A stretch of 64,000 nt of DNA, from NCBI GenBank assembly GCA_963971405.1, contig OZ020489.1, positions 22,904,290 to 22,968,289 of the forward strand, written 5' to 3'. The position numbers and the translations under genes are program-made. The stretch comes from Psococerastis gibbosa. Its lineage: Eukaryota > Arthropoda > Insecta > Psocodea > Psocidae. Below, in pieces: positions 13,365 to 26,207 of the stretch (positions within the stretch are counted from its first letter, which is position 1; every line of letters starts with the position of its first letter). The notes under the pieces were generated by a model. The model made no database searches, was not told where the DNA came from, and saw nothing but the letters and a program-made list of their open reading frames with translations.

Positions 13365-13660
13365 CAATGGCGGATCCCCGGGAGGGGGGGGGGGGGTCAT
13401 GACCCCTGAATGAGTAATTTCATTTTCAAGGAAAAATTGAAAATATAAGAGCAAAATTGCAGGGTTTTACGCATTTAAATAGTTGTAAAGTATAGCTGTA
13501 GATTTTACAAAGCTAAAAAAGGAATGCCTATATTAATATTGCTGCAAAGGGGACCATGAAGAATGAACCAAGGTTTACATTGCTCGAGGCTGGGGGGGCC
13601 AAAAGGAGCTGGGGGGGGGGCAAGTTGGACCGTGCCCCTCCCCAACTTTACGCCCCTGAT
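13365..13660. repeat. Poly-G repeat related to the GCGGATCC MITE, ends unclear
   Basis: CAATGGCGGATCCCCGGG at 13365 matches the inverted right end of the MITE at 25572, and GGTCATGACCCC follows. A further G-rich segment at 13590-13660 ends in TTTACGCCCCTG. No opposite end or target duplication could be fixed, so this is probably a composite of partial elements. Confidence 0.45.
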
Positions 13661-14138
13661 ATTCAATGGCAAAACAAAATGGGTTTTGTTGATATTGTCC
13701 CCCAATATGAAGTCCATAGAGAGCTCAAAGTGTAAACCCTGTTGCAACATGCACTGGTTTTAAAACCCGTGTGCATCTGGTTGGAAGTTTCCACAAATTA
13801 AAAGAACTCGCAAAATTTGTTCCACTAGTCGGAAATCGTCGTATTTAAAAGTATGTTTAATGCGGTTGTTGAATTACTACAATGTGATTGCTGGAACTAT
13901 AATTATACCCGGACTGAAGTATATGAATTCCACAAACTGTGAACACCCCCAATTGTAAGTTTAGTAAAATTGTCGATTTATAGACCAGTTAGATTAGTCA
14001 ATTTGTTTCTAGAAAGAAATATATAACCACAAAATTGTTAATCCTAAGAGCAATGATGCAATAGTCTATCAGTATTTCAGTTCCGTTGCATTTTCAAGAA
14101 ATGGTAGCCTAGGATATATTTGCGTAAACCTACACACT
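13661..14138. other. No gene seen
   Basis: AT-rich, no motif recognised. Confidence 0.45.
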
Positions 14139-14490
14139 GTTTTTTTTTTTTTAAGATTACTCGCACACAAACAATTCAATGCATGTATCTGAACATGGCC
14201 GTGCCCAGGGGGTGGTCCATGGGGTCCGGACCCCCTCCCGAAATAAATTTTTGTATGTAAACCTCTATGGTTTGAAGAATTTATCCATTAATTCATTAAT
14301 AGATTACTTTAAAAAGAAAAATTTGACCCCCCCCCCCCCGAAATCAAAACCTGGGCACGGCCTTGTATCCGAATAACCTCTTCAGCCGCCTCTGTGGTTA
14401 TATAACTGTGTTATGTTACGAGAGGTTTCCGATCGCAGAGTGTGTAGAGACTCGGACAAGTACGAACATGCTACCACTATTCCATCGAAG
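14139..14490 (-). mobile_element. SINE family 2, split by a hAT-like MITE
   Basis: The minus strand starts CTTCGATGGAATAGTGGTAG near 14490, continues GTCCGAGTCTCTACACA and GCGATCGGAAACCTCTCG, and ends in a poly-A tail (poly-T at 14141-14152). The MITE at 14194-14365 interrupts it near the 3' end. Confidence 0.72.
14194..14365. mobile_element. hAT-like MITE inserted in a SINE
   Basis: Ends are CATGGCCGTGCCCAGG and the inverted CCTGGGCACGGCCTTG. It is flanked by TATCTGAA and TATCCGAA, an 8-bp duplication with one change. The flanks rejoin into the SINE sequence seen uninterrupted at 26.7 kb (GGATCCGAATAAGC), showing the insertion directly. Length is 172 bp, with a poly-C run and no coding capacity. 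Confidence 0.9.
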
Positions 14491-14627
14491 GCCATTAACA
14501 GTTGTTTAAATTGTAACATTTGCAGTTGTACTTGTGACTTGAAACATAAATATGAACCCCTGTATACTGTAGGCTAAGTACTCTTTTTCGGGTGGCCCAG
14601 GGTGTACTCTCTAATCTTATGTGTTTT

Positions 14628-15490
14628 TGCTTTCCAATTTATACGTAGTATAGTGACGGTCGAAATTTTCGATTCCGAGATTTCAACGGATTTACACGTT
14701 TTGGGGTCCCAGGAACCCAAAAAATTGTTTTTTACGAAATGTCTGTCTGTCGGTCTGTCGGTCGGTCTGTCGGTCTGTCGATCTGTCGGTCTGTCGGTCT
14801 GTTTGTTCGATTTCCGGGCAAACTACTCGGTGGATTTGAGTGAAATTTGGCATGTAGGTTCACAAAAATCATACGTCGGGACAGTTTTTTTTATTTTGGG
14901 CTAACTCAATTTGGGGGGGTTTTATTCTCAAAAACTCCAAAAAAACGTCTAAAAAAATTATTTCTCAATAACGGCTCCAACGATTTTTTTTAAATTCACA
15001 TACAGTATATTCTAGTCGTTCTTAATGTTGATAAAATGCGGGGGGTCGCTTACCCCTTGATAGTTTGCTTCTGGGAATAAAAAAATAAAAATAACTTAAT
15101 TTTAATGAAAAATGACTAAAAAATAATATTTCTGCGAAACTTTTCTATCGATGAATTCTACCTTCAGGCATGTTTTAGGTGTTAAGTTGAGTAACGAAAC
15201 CGGACAGTTTGCTTTCCCAAAAACCTATTTGCTTTTGCGCAAAAAAATTTTTTTTGAAAAAATGATAGAAACTTCACGCTGAAATGCATTGCCTGCCCTG
15301 CCATTATTACTGTGTTGTAATGTGTTTTAAATATATTGAGGCTACCTCACCTCCAGTGACGTCAGGTGGACACCCCCCCCCCCCCCCCCTCCCGAGATAT
15401 CCGAAATTTAACCATAGGAAAATTATTTACCATGAAATTATTCATTTTCTCTCCCTACTAATTGATAAATTGGAAAGCATGTTCGAGTAA
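14628..15490 (+). repeat. TGTC-bearing dispersed repeat, longest copy
   Basis: Starts TTGCTTTCCAATTTATACG and ends TAAATTGGAAAGCATGTTCG, so TGCTTTCCAATTTAT occurs inverted near both ends. It holds a TGTCTGTCGG microsatellite (about 14740-14810), GATTCCGAGATTTCAACGG and TTTCTCAATAACGGCTCCAA. A poly-C segment at 15341-15410 is absent from the 7.8-kb copy and looks like a later insertion. Confidence 0.8.
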
Positions 15491-15704
15491 TTATGAAATT
15501 GTGTGTGTAGCCTACTCGCTTTGACAAAATGTAACCTTCATATTTTTTTTCATTGATAACTTAAATTTTTAATTTTAGAAACTTATTTGGGAAAATGCAA
15601 TACTAAATTAGAGAAAGTTACACATACAGTATATGCGTACAAGCCCATTTCAGGGGAGCATGAGTAACCCTGTTCCGCCTATGTTTAGCCCCCTTTACCT
15701 ACTT

Positions 15705-15945
15705 TCCAGACTCCTAACTGTACTTGGTTAAGTCATGCTTACGCCTGTTACATTGCTTCAACAATGTTATGCTTGTCTCAGCTTGTCCATTATCGTTTAT
15801 AGCCGGCGTAGGTTGACATCGAGGTCGTATGCCAGTTTTCCAATGGCCAAAATTGCATACCGTACGGAAACAATATAAATAATGTCCGAAATATATGTGG
15901 TCGTTGACATTGGGCAAGGGGCCAATGGGCCACTTTAAGTTCATA
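15705..15945 (+). repeat. Dispersed repeat D, copy 2
   Basis: GACTCCTAACTGTACTTGGT, CTTGTCTCAGCTTGTCCATT, GTAGGTTGACATCGAGG and GGCCAATGGGCCACTTTAAG. Related copies run the same way at 7.4 kb and inverted at 46.3 and 61.4 kb. Confidence 0.65.
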
Positions 15946-16149
15946 GTTCATGGTTCATAAGAAGACCTTCAGGGCATTACTATTATGTGACACAGGGGCA
16001 AGACTACTACTGTGTCACCCCCCCCCCCCTGGTGCACCGGCACGACAGACTTGTATTTCTATTTATTATTATGTATTATTTATATTTTTACTTTCAGAAA
16101 TCTGGTCACCCTACCTATATGATTGTAAGCTTGAACATATATTGAACAT

Positions 16150-16235
16150 ATGAACGCTCATTATTCGTTCATGTTCATGTTTCCTGGCACCAAAACATGT
16201 GAAACTCAATTAATTTAATGTTCCATGAACATATG
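16150..16235 (+). repeat. ~85-bp repeat, copy 1
   Basis: CGCTCATTATTCGTTCATGT, TCATGTTTCCTGGCACCAAA and TTAATTTAATGTTCCA recur at 21.33-21.40 kb. The function is unknown. Confidence 0.55.
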
Positions 16236-16552
16236 TTTCATCCTCCTTCCAGCCATCATAATAATCAATAATGCGTAGACTATTACAGATTTCCTTTCCC
16301 TTTATCCATGGCCTTCTGTTGCTCTTGAACCTCAATCATCATCAGCTTGTCACATAACTTATTCTCCAACTATAATGAGGACTATCCTGTCTTTTTATTA
16401 GAAAACACATCAGCGTTACATATTACTTTGTACGTCAGTCTGTGGCTGTGCCGGAGAGCGTGATACCGCACAGGTACTATGGGGTAAGACAAATTCAAAA
16501 TGAACCGTACTAAGCAGGGTGTTTCAGGCGAACGGGGACAAACTTCTATACT
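16236..16552. other. No gene seen
   Basis: Nothing recognisable between repeat D, the 85-bp repeat and the SINE tail. Confidence 0.45.
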
Positions 16553-16762
16553 CAAATATAAATAAATAAGGACTTTTTATTGTTTCTATTACTAAGCCAA
16601 CCTAGCGGAGTTAGGGCTATAAAGCCCTCTCTTATACTCAACCGCCTGCTTTACATGCCCTCCGAAGCATTGCCAGAAAATGTAACCAGTGTGGGACTCG
16701 AGCCAACAACCTTTCGGGTGAAAGTCAGAGTCCGTACCACTACGCTACATGTCCTGATATAC
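16553..16762 (-). mobile_element. tRNA-derived SINE, full length
   Basis: On the minus strand TAGCGTAGTGG (16747-16737) matches the pol III A box, and GGCTCGAGTCC (16704-16694) is close to the B box, 32 nt apart as in tRNAs. Between them GACTTTCACCC resembles the anticodon loop of tRNA-Glu (UUC). The body continues GCTTCGGAGGGCATGTAAAG and AGGGCTTTATAGCCCTAACT, and the tail is AT-rich. A second copy lies at 61.5 kb. Confidence 0.82.
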
Positions 16763-16805
16763 TTACTTTTACTTATATATAGCCTATTCCAATTCAATTT
16801 GGAGG

Positions 16806-17512
16806 AAAAGTAACCCACACATAGTGATACCGAAAATTCACCGTTGTCGAGCTAGGGGTGGATTAGGAGTTTCTGATCAAATTTAGTTTTGAAGGCCATT
16901 TTGGTCCTTATGTAAAAATTTGTTCGGAAACTCGAAAGTTGCTTAGGCGGCTATTCCACTTGTCAATTTTTCTTCGATAATTGATGAGTTTTTTCTTTAC
17001 TCTATGTTAGCTCAACAATTATTGATCCACAAATGGCGGAATATTGACAAGTGGAATAGCCGCCTTAGAAAAATGATTTTTTTCTGTGTTTTACTAATAA
17101 CTCTGATATTTTTATTGCGGCTTATCGTTAATGCATGTCTGCTTTAAGCCAAATATACTTTACTTTACTTTTTCGTGTCCAAGCAAACGTCCTAGAATCG
17201 GGGGGGAAAATGTACATGTAGATAGATACCTTTTATGAACTTTCGGGTTTCCGAACACATTTTGTCTTTGGGACCAAAATTGGCCATTAAAACTAAACTT
17301 TCATGGAAACCCACTCATAGACAATTTAGTTCTTGTTCACATTCAATGCTTGATCCACAATCGGTCAACTAGTTCTTGAGAGAGACGCATTTTTCTGAAA
17401 GGCTGCAAATTTCCCACTTTTTATCCTTAATCCGCCCAAGCTAAAAAACGACCAAGCTAAAAAACGACCAAGCTAGAAAAAACGGTGTTTCGGTAATATG
17501 TGGGTTACTTTT
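16806..17512. mobile_element. Long inverted-repeat element, AAAAGTAACCCACA ends
   Basis: The left end AAAAGTAACCCACA-TACCGAAA and right end TTTCGGTAATATGTGGGTTA are inverted. Inner arms also pair: TTTTGAAGGCCATTTTGGTC and TTGTTCGGAAACTCGAAAGT on the left against GGACCAAAATTGGCCATTAA and ACTTTCGGGTTTCCGAACAC on the right. A triplicated AAGCTAAAAAACGACC lies at 17440-17480. A smaller MITE sits inside (16943-17067). No ORF. Confidence 0.75.
16943..17067. mobile_element. Short GGCGG-ended MITE flanked by TTA
   Basis: Ends GGCGGCTATTCCACTTGTCA and TGACAAGTGGAATAGCCGCC are a perfect 20-bp inverted pair, flanked by TTA on both sides. It shares the GGCGG-TATTCCAC end with the families at 26.2 and 46.6 kb. 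TTA/TAA flanks suggest PIF/Harbinger, which is inference. Confidence 0.8.
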
Positions 17513-18786
17513 GCTTTAAATTTATTGGGGAATAAATCCCAACAGTTTATCGCCATTCACACGAAACACCCCGTATATCGTGCTACACGAATGTCCTCTA
17601 TTGTATTATGGTTCGAATCATAAGAAATAACAAACAAGGCGTGTATTTTAGGCAGAGATTTCAAAATAATTGTTTAACTATATAACCAAGCTTTCATCAC
17701 TGTAATTTACAATAGACTTCTATGTGGTTCAAATTTAACGGGAAACTTTTTTTAAAAAAATAGGTTGACTAATAGACATCAATTTAAGGCGAATCAAGGT
17801 CATTGTCGCACCAAACACAATACGGTGTAATAGTTCCTCCCAAAGTCTACTTGAAGATGAGGTGAGGGTAGACCACGATTACAAGTCAGTTTTAACCAAA
17901 GACCCTCGGATGTTGCGCTTGTCAGTCACGATTGAATGGTATTATGAATTGTTATTGCCTGTATTTTAGAATAAGGAGCGTGGCTGCCCCGCTTCTCATT
18001 GCCAAAATTTATCTAGTTGTCCAGACTTCATTTATTTTCATTTTACCATGCAAGCACCCACTTGATGAAGCCTTTGGTCATAGCTTGTGGAAACAGTGCT
18101 TTTTGTTGGGATCTATCCTCTTCGTCTTGTTCTTCTTCTTTAAATGCCTCTTATAACTAAGATTGGCACTGGTCCCTCCTAAATTTGATAAAAAATAATA
18201 AATCATGTAACAGTTTTAGCTAAAACTACTAAAATCACTACGGATATACCTATCATTTATAAAAAAAATTGTTCTTGCCCAAAATTAAATCCTGGGTACG
18301 GGTCTGTGCTGATGTAGTGGTATACACTTTTGCTCTAGTAGTTAGAAAACTGTACAAGTTGTGTTACTTGCTTGGTCTTCAATTTTAGAGCTCATGTATA
18401 CATTTGTACACACGCAACAAATTTTTGAGCGAAAAGAACATACTATAAACTTGTTGTTCAGTGCCTATATAATAATATCCTATTTGAGCGTCAGACTTCT
18501 CTTAAACATATACATTTCATCCTATGTACCTATAAATAAACAGCAAGCTTATCTCATGTCTTTGTAGAAATAGGTTATTAATCGCGGGTTTTTGTTGGTT
18601 TAAAAAAGTATTATCCTGGTAACCCCGCTCTGTTCTGAGAATTGTGCTGGATATGCTGAAGCGTTGCAAATGAGAATAAAATGATCAGAATTTAAAATTA
18701 AATAAATAAGTTTCTAACAGTTTAAGATACGTTTGTTGTTTAAACCCAACAATTCAAAATATTTAGTAGAACATTACAATACAGTG
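17513..18786. other. No gene seen
   Basis: The frame at 17932-18156 is hydrophobic but has no start context or family match. A TCCTGGGTACGGGTCTG motif near 18290 resembles a transposon end without a partner. Confidence 0.45.
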
Positions 18787-18797
18787 CTTGTATGTAA

Positions 18798-19089
18798 GGC
18801 ACTATATACCCTGGTGTTGTCATCCGCCATGTTGTATCCCATATTTCCTATATGGTAAGTATTGTAAGAAAAGTAAAAGATTGAAAAATATTGAAAAAAA
18901 CTAATACACGTTTTAGTAACTTTTTATTAAACACTTCCCTAATTGGTAGCACGTTTTTTAAATAAAAATAAATAAACAACGATAAATTTCTAAAAATAAG
19001 TAGGTAAACTCCCAATGCTTGGCTTATACACCTGACTTATAATGGATACAATATGGCGGATGACAATACCTGTCTAATATAGAGCCCTA
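18798..19089. mobile_element. MITE with 11-bp target duplication
   Basis: Subterminal arms TTGTCATCCGCCATGTTGTA and TACAATATGGCGGATGACAA are inverted, with weaker pairing out to GGCACTATAT and ATATAGAGCC. The element is flanked by exact 11-bp direct repeats CTTGTATGTAA (18787-18797 and 19090-19100). A 9-11 bp duplication is typical of Mutator-like elements. A lone right end of the same family is at 56110-56165. Confidence 0.8.
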
Positions 19090-19100
19090 CTTGTATGTAA

Positions 19101-21327
19101 ACTCCATAGACATAGTAAAACTATAGACTCATCGTAAACATTCGGGTTGAAGCCGCTTGACTACGGCTATTTCCGTAGTATAGGGCCAGATTGAGCCTTT
19201 TGCCATTTGATACCATGTTAACATTTTATTTTTTATTTGATTATTTAAAGATTATTTAGAACGGAAAATCATGCCAGCTAACCAGCAACATTTTTATGCA
19301 GAACTTGGAGTACTTTTAATTTACATTTTAAACAATATTTTTAGCAAAGTTTTCCCTACTTTTAGATAAAAATGAATTTTTTTAATGCAGATCTTTCAGT
19401 ACTTTGAATTTAAATTTTAAACAATATATATAATAAATGTAAATAATAAATATAATTATATATGAAACAACAAAGAAAACTATAAAGAAAATATATAATA
19501 AAACTATTAAATTTGAATTTCCCGCCAAAATGCACTTATGAGGGGGCGTGGTCGTGGCTTCAGTCCTCCAGCACAGCCGAAATACGACATGGTGGCTCCA
19601 TAGTTTTATTAGCTCCATGGTAAACTCGCAACTCATAAAAATCAATACCTATGTATTACAATATCCTGTAGTATTGGTTGTTATTTCTTTTATTATTCCC
19701 ACAGTGATTGATTATGTTATGACATAATTAATTACTTACAATACAAGGCTGATTGATAAGTGTTCGGAATGCCGCGACCACTTATCCACATCCGGTAAAC
19801 ATCATCTGTATATTATTATTATGCCGCTATAAAAATTATTATGTTTTTATATTGTACAACTACGATAATTAACCATTTTCATTTACTGAGATGAAGTTAA
19901 TTAGTGAACCTTGATGCAGCACTGCAGAGTCCTCTACCCCACACATGCAAAAGCTTTGAGATTAGTTTTTTTTATTTATTTATTTTTGAAATATTGTTTA
20001 GAACAAAGCTGGGTGAGGGGGAACTAACTAAAAAATCTTAGTATGAGTATTGCGGGGTGTAAAAATTCGGAAAATAATTCCGTCGGTTGAAACAGAAGTA
20101 ATTCATAGAAACAAGTCTGAATTCAAATTAAATGAGTTAATTCTATTTCTGAAGAACAATTTTTCTACATGTTGGTACATAGAAGTACCTATACTTCCTT
20201 CTCTACAGCCCAATTTACATGAAGTAGCCTGCTCCAAACGAAATTGATTCTAGTTCCTTTATTGTGGCCCATCCATCAGCAGCGTGATACTGAAATAAAC
20301 GCGAGAACTGTTTTTGGCATTCACTCGAAATTTATTGTTCTTCTTCTTTCTTGTCATATTGCCATGGAAGTTGCAACGATTGAGAATCGAAACTTCCTTT
20401 ATTTAATACAAATTTATTTGATACATAATTCCTTTAATTATATGAAAGCATGAAAATTTAAGAGGGCTGACATTTCAATCATATTTGAAAATGAGAATTA
20501 GAAGCAAAACAGGAGGAACTCATGCTAAGCTATGATGAAGACTGATTGCCGTATCTTAAAAGATTTTCAGTAGAACTCTAATTACTCAGTTAGGTTATAC
20601 TAGTAACAAAAAGGAAATAATACGGTATACACTGTAAAAGGGTATACTAAAATAGAAAATGAAGCTAAGTTCAATTTACGAGTTAAATTTTTTTTTTAAT
20701 CTGCCAAAGGTTAATTCCGAGCATTATTATAATATTATAAGTACGGAACCGCAATGATAATTTCTCAGGGGTTGAGTGACCCTTATTTTTGATCCCCCGG
20801 GGGGCGAACTCATGATGACATTTTTATTTGAGGGGGCCAGATGATTAGCTTAACTATGGGAAGATCTACCACACATGGGACTAAGCTGTGGGGGCCTTCA
20901 AGTTGCGCCAGCGTGCAAGCTCCCTAACGTACCATATTTTAAAAACCAGCTACATTATAACTCCCTAAATGTTTATAATTAAATAATTAAATTAAATAAT
21001 TAAAAAAAATAATAATAATAATTAAATCTGGTCTCCACTTACTTTAATACTTCAAATTCATTAAATGATTTTACAATGGCCCTGATTACACATTTGAATC
21101 TTTATTCAACTCAATATTTAGATCGAAGAAATATTTGGAATGTTTATGTTGAAGTACTAGTATATACGGTTTGAATCTGAATTTAGGTATTGCACTTTCG
21201 AATTTATCTTGGACCCATATTTATTGGATCGAATATTGGAACAATGCTCGGGAGCGTATAATTACCCATTTTAATAAGGATTGAAGCAATTAAAACCTCT
21301 GGTAAAGCGTGTCGTCATGGACTACGA
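19101..21327. other. No gene seen; AT-rich
   Basis: Low-complexity AT tracts (19430-19500, 20990-21025) and a GC-rich patch near 20795-20840 (CCCCCGGGGGGCGAACTCAT), a remnant of the hAT-like GC elements. Confidence 0.45.
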
Positions 21328-21407
21328 GCGCTCATTATTCGCATGTTCATGTTTCATGGCACCGAAACATCTGCAACTCCAATAATTTAATGTTCCAACT
21401 TGCTATG
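21328..21407 (+). repeat. ~85-bp repeat, copy 2
   Basis: CGCTCATTATTCGCATGTTC, ATGTTTCATGGCACCGAAAC and AATAATTTAATGTTCCA match the copy at 16.15 kb. Confidence 0.55.
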
Positions 21408-22466
21408 TCAAATTCCAGGTTGCCTAAAAGGGTAATTCGCCAGCAGCGAATGGGACTAAACCAAAGTTAATTGCGCCATTTTAACATATAACTGTAGGAT
21501 CTTTTCCATTTTTTGAATAACTTAATTCCAAAGATGAGATACGCACCATATATTTATTGAATTTCCCTGACGGTGGCGTGTATAAGTTACATAATTTTGC
21601 TCCTCTCAGTTGTATGCTTTTTTAGGCCTAGTCCGTGGCTTAAATATTTTTAACCTTCTTTGTCGCCCGAACTTGAAGTGAACGTTTCTGCAGTCACAAG
21701 GAAATAAGAAACTGCAATTAAGGCTCGGTACACGCGACGATTCGAAAGCCAGCGATTCGCGGACGCTTAGGACTAATGGGTTACTGATTGGTTGGTGTAA
21801 AAAATCAGCCACTTTCTGAACGCAGCTTCCGAAAATTTTTGGCGCTGAATCGTGTTTTGGACTGGTCGAGGATGCGGAGTGCGACTTGAAATCTTCTGAA
21901 GTTGACTGCTTGGTGTTCAAATACCCATTGGTTACAATGACAAATTTGTGTTCCAGACCGAAGCTTTAAATTTGTTTTCACCATATTTTAGTTACCCAAA
22001 CTCCAATATTAAATTGAACTTGTTATAAAATATAAAAACATGAAAAGGCTAAAATAAAGTTTATGAACCCAAATAATGTAAACTATCATTAGGGTCGTTC
22101 ATCATCTTCACCGCCGCCTTAAATTTCGATAAAGCGCAGCCGCCAGGAAGGTGCAACGTTTTCTGTTGGGTATATTAAAAATAGTGACAAGTATGAAATT
22201 AGCACTGGTATATGGGGTTGAAAATTGTGAAAAAAACATGCAATGGCAAACCCACATAGCTCACAACAATCCCGAAGGGTAGTCTTTCAGATCATTAATT
22301 CTACGTTAATTTTTTGTCACATAGTGTTTTCTTGATGGTTGTTTTACAATTTCATTTTCAATTTAAGCATCCACAGGTACTGTCTGAACAAATAAATTTA
22401 GTTCCAAGTCAATTGTAACTTTTCCAAACAAATGTAAATTATGTTATGTTTCAAGACATGTTAAGG
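21408..22466. other. No supported gene; possible MITE end at 21720
   Basis: TTAAGGCTCGGTACACGCGA at 21718 looks like a transposon end, but no inverted partner was found. The minus frame at 21606-21920 has no known domain. Confidence 0.35.
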
Positions 22467-22474
22467 GTTCCTAC

Positions 22475-22762
22475 AAGGCGCGGATCTACGGGGGGGGGGC
22501 TATGGGGGCTATAGCCCCCCCCCCCATTAGGTTCCTCAAAATGCGTAAAACCCCACTATTTCAGTCCTATTTTTTTAAAAATTTCTCCCGGGGGTGACCC
22601 CCGGGCCCCCCTTGTACTCGATTGTCTTAATTACCCATAATATAGAGCCCATATTGCTCTGAAAATGTGTAAAACCTCAATATTTCAGCCCTATTTTTTT
22701 TTTTTTTTTTAATCGTATTTAATCTTAGCCCCCTCCTTGGGCTCATTCTAGATCCGCGCCTG
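22475..22762. mobile_element. hAT-like MITE with GCGCGGATCTA ends
   Basis: Ends are AAGGCGCGGATCTA and the inverted TAGATCCGCGCCTG, flanked by GTTCCTAC and GTTGCTAC (7 of 8 match). The interior holds two copies of the GC monomer (TGCGTAAAACCCCACTATTT and CTCCCGGGGG), plus poly-G, poly-C and poly-T runs. There is no transposase. Confidence 0.85.
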
Positions 22763-22770
22763 GTTGCTAC

Positions 22771-23353
22771 CGGCTGTGACATGAAGAAGAAGAGGTTTCT
22801 ACCTAGTATAAGATTATAAGGCCTATAAATATGGGGATTGAGTAGGCCCACTTTTGTTCAGCGAGCACTCGATGTAGTCGGATTGGTTCCATTACACTTC
22901 CTATTTTGGCATTGACAATCGTCGCCTTGGTTTATGGCATTTTTCCTGGAACCACACTCCATCACCTGTCCTTATGGCCGTTGTATTTTTGGTAGACAAT
23001 CGTCCCCGTCCTCTGAATTCGCCTACTTATTATTCTCCAATCCAGTCGTACATGGCTTGAACAGCCCGAAGTGGACAATTTCTACTTGTCATTTGGGATG
23101 CACGTGGGACTGTATGAGACAGCGGTTTTGGCGGCTGGACGAGACACGGGACGGGGTAGTGCTTTTCGCTGTAGGACGGGGCGCGGGACTTCGTCAAATA
23201 GAGGAAATAAATTTTCCGACGTGTTTTCTTGGTGGAGCCTGGTTTGCCAGAAAGTTTTGTCAGCGCTTGCTACCTCTGTTCCCGCAGAGAGAGATATTTG
23301 CAAGATAATAAGTAAGAGTTGGCGACTGCGTATCTATGCATTCAGTCTTCTAC
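22771..23353. other. No supported gene
   Basis: Frames at 22934-23308 and 23071-23490 are open but have no domain, and the second runs into the family A MITE. Confidence 0.4.
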
Positions 23354-23603
23354 TAAGGCGGGGTTTCCACCGACCTCTCATTGCAGAATGCACACACGTT
23401 GACGTGGTAGCAGACATTCAAGACTTAGGTGGGTATTCCACCGACCTCTCATTGCAGAATGCAAATGACATTGAATTTGTCTTTTTATAGAAATCTATTA
23501 AAATGTTTGTACTTAACATATCCCATGACGCCATTTTTTAATTTTAGTTTGTTTGTTTGTCATTTTACTCTATGATCATTGATCAATTTTAACAATGGCA
23601 TAG
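23354..23603 (+). mobile_element. Family A MITE, right end lost
   Basis: Begins AAGGCGGGGTTTCCACCGAC, includes the doubled terminal unit (second start near 23424), GTTGACGTGGTAGCAGACAT and the common interior with TTTGTTTGTTTG and GATCATTGATCAATTTTAAC. It breaks off at ATGGCATAG, where complete copies continue into the inverted end. Confidence 0.8.
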
Positions 23604-23848
23604 GGTCTGTAGGGACAGTTTTGGTCACTAGGTTCGCTGACGACAATAAGATATCCATATTATTCAAAATGGCCGCAGTTTGCATGTGAAAACTAACTAT
23701 AAGTTCTTAGCATCTAATTAGGCCTAATTCTTTTAATATTTTTTATAATATTTTTACTATGCCTGCACCTTATTGCGCTGCATATAATTTAATATATCCG
23801 TCCCGTCGTCTTTCGAATAGTTCGATGGACAATGACGACGGAGCTTAA

Positions 23849-25563
<1,715 letters not shown>

Positions 25564-25571
25564 CCTCACTG

Positions 25572-25759
25572 CAAGAGCGGATCCAGTGGAAAATTTGGCG
25601 GGGGGGGGGGTCTCAAGTTGTATGTTAGTTTAAAACGTAATTTTTTTTTTGAAAATATGAGTTTTATTCAATTAAAAAAAAATACTATCATATGAATTGA
25701 CTCATTTAAGGGGGTTCATGACCCCCCTGACCCCCCCCCCCCCTGTGGATCCGCCATTG
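25572..25759. mobile_element. hAT-like MITE with GCGGATCCA ends
   Basis: The left end CAAGAGCGGATCCA and right end TGGATCCGCCATTG are inverted. Flanking 8-mers are CCTCACTG and CACCACTG (6 of 8 match). The interior has poly-G, poly-A and poly-C runs and the motif GGGGGTTCATGACCCCCC. Related partial copies begin at 13365 and 43593. Confidence 0.75.
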
Positions 25760-25814
25760 CACCACTGCTCATTGGCTCTTAGTTCATTTTTTTTTTCTTT
25801 GAAAAGAAAAAGGA

Positions 25815-25990
25815 CACACTAATGCAATCACTTCGATGGCAAGGTGATAGCGTGCTTGTATACTTGTGCGAGTCTCTACACGCCAGCCGATCCGAAACGT
25901 ATGAGACTGATGAGGTCAATCGGATACATTCATTAAACAGTTTGTATGCGATTAATCTTCTTAAAAAAGAAAAAAAAAGAAAAAAAGCAA
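25815..25990 (+). mobile_element. SINE family 2, plus-strand copy
   Basis: CACTTCGATGGCAAGGTGAT, TTGTGCGAGTCTCTACACG, TCGGATACATTCATTAAACA and a tail AAAAAAGAAAAAAAAAGAA follow the order of the copy at 26.7 kb. Confidence 0.68.
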
Positions 25991-26207
25991 ACTTTCGTTC
26001 TACAAATATACGAGTCCACATATCATACTAGAGTAGAAAGGAAATCTTCTCTATGGGCTGCCCGTGACGTCATTTCCAATAAGCCTGTGAGTCTGTTTCG
26101 TCACACGAAAGGGAACCAGATGTCAAGACTCTCCCATTAGAAGTTATAAACTTCAAAAAAAGCCGTTGCAAACATACAGATAGTTCACTTTTACAGACTG
26201 AATTGAT

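Noticed and set aside
14602-14904. Frame rich in SVGLSVG repeats
   Set aside because: Direct translation of the TGTC microsatellite in the dispersed repeat.
16694-16747. Functional tRNA-Glu gene
   Set aside because: The A and B boxes fit, but the acceptor and other stems do not pair and the sequence continues into a repeated SINE body.
16580-16813. 77-codon plus-strand frame with GLEPTTFRVKVRV
   Set aside because: Antisense translation of the tRNA-like SINE.
21606-21920. Gene or MITE at the GGCTCGGTACACGCGACG motif
   Set aside because: No inverted partner and no recognisable domain in the 104-codon frame.
22934-23490. Overlapping open frames of 124 and 139 codons
   Set aside because: The longer one runs into the inverted end of the family A MITE, and its last 50 residues recur as MITE translations at 27.4 and 38.3 kb. 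No domain or splice support.
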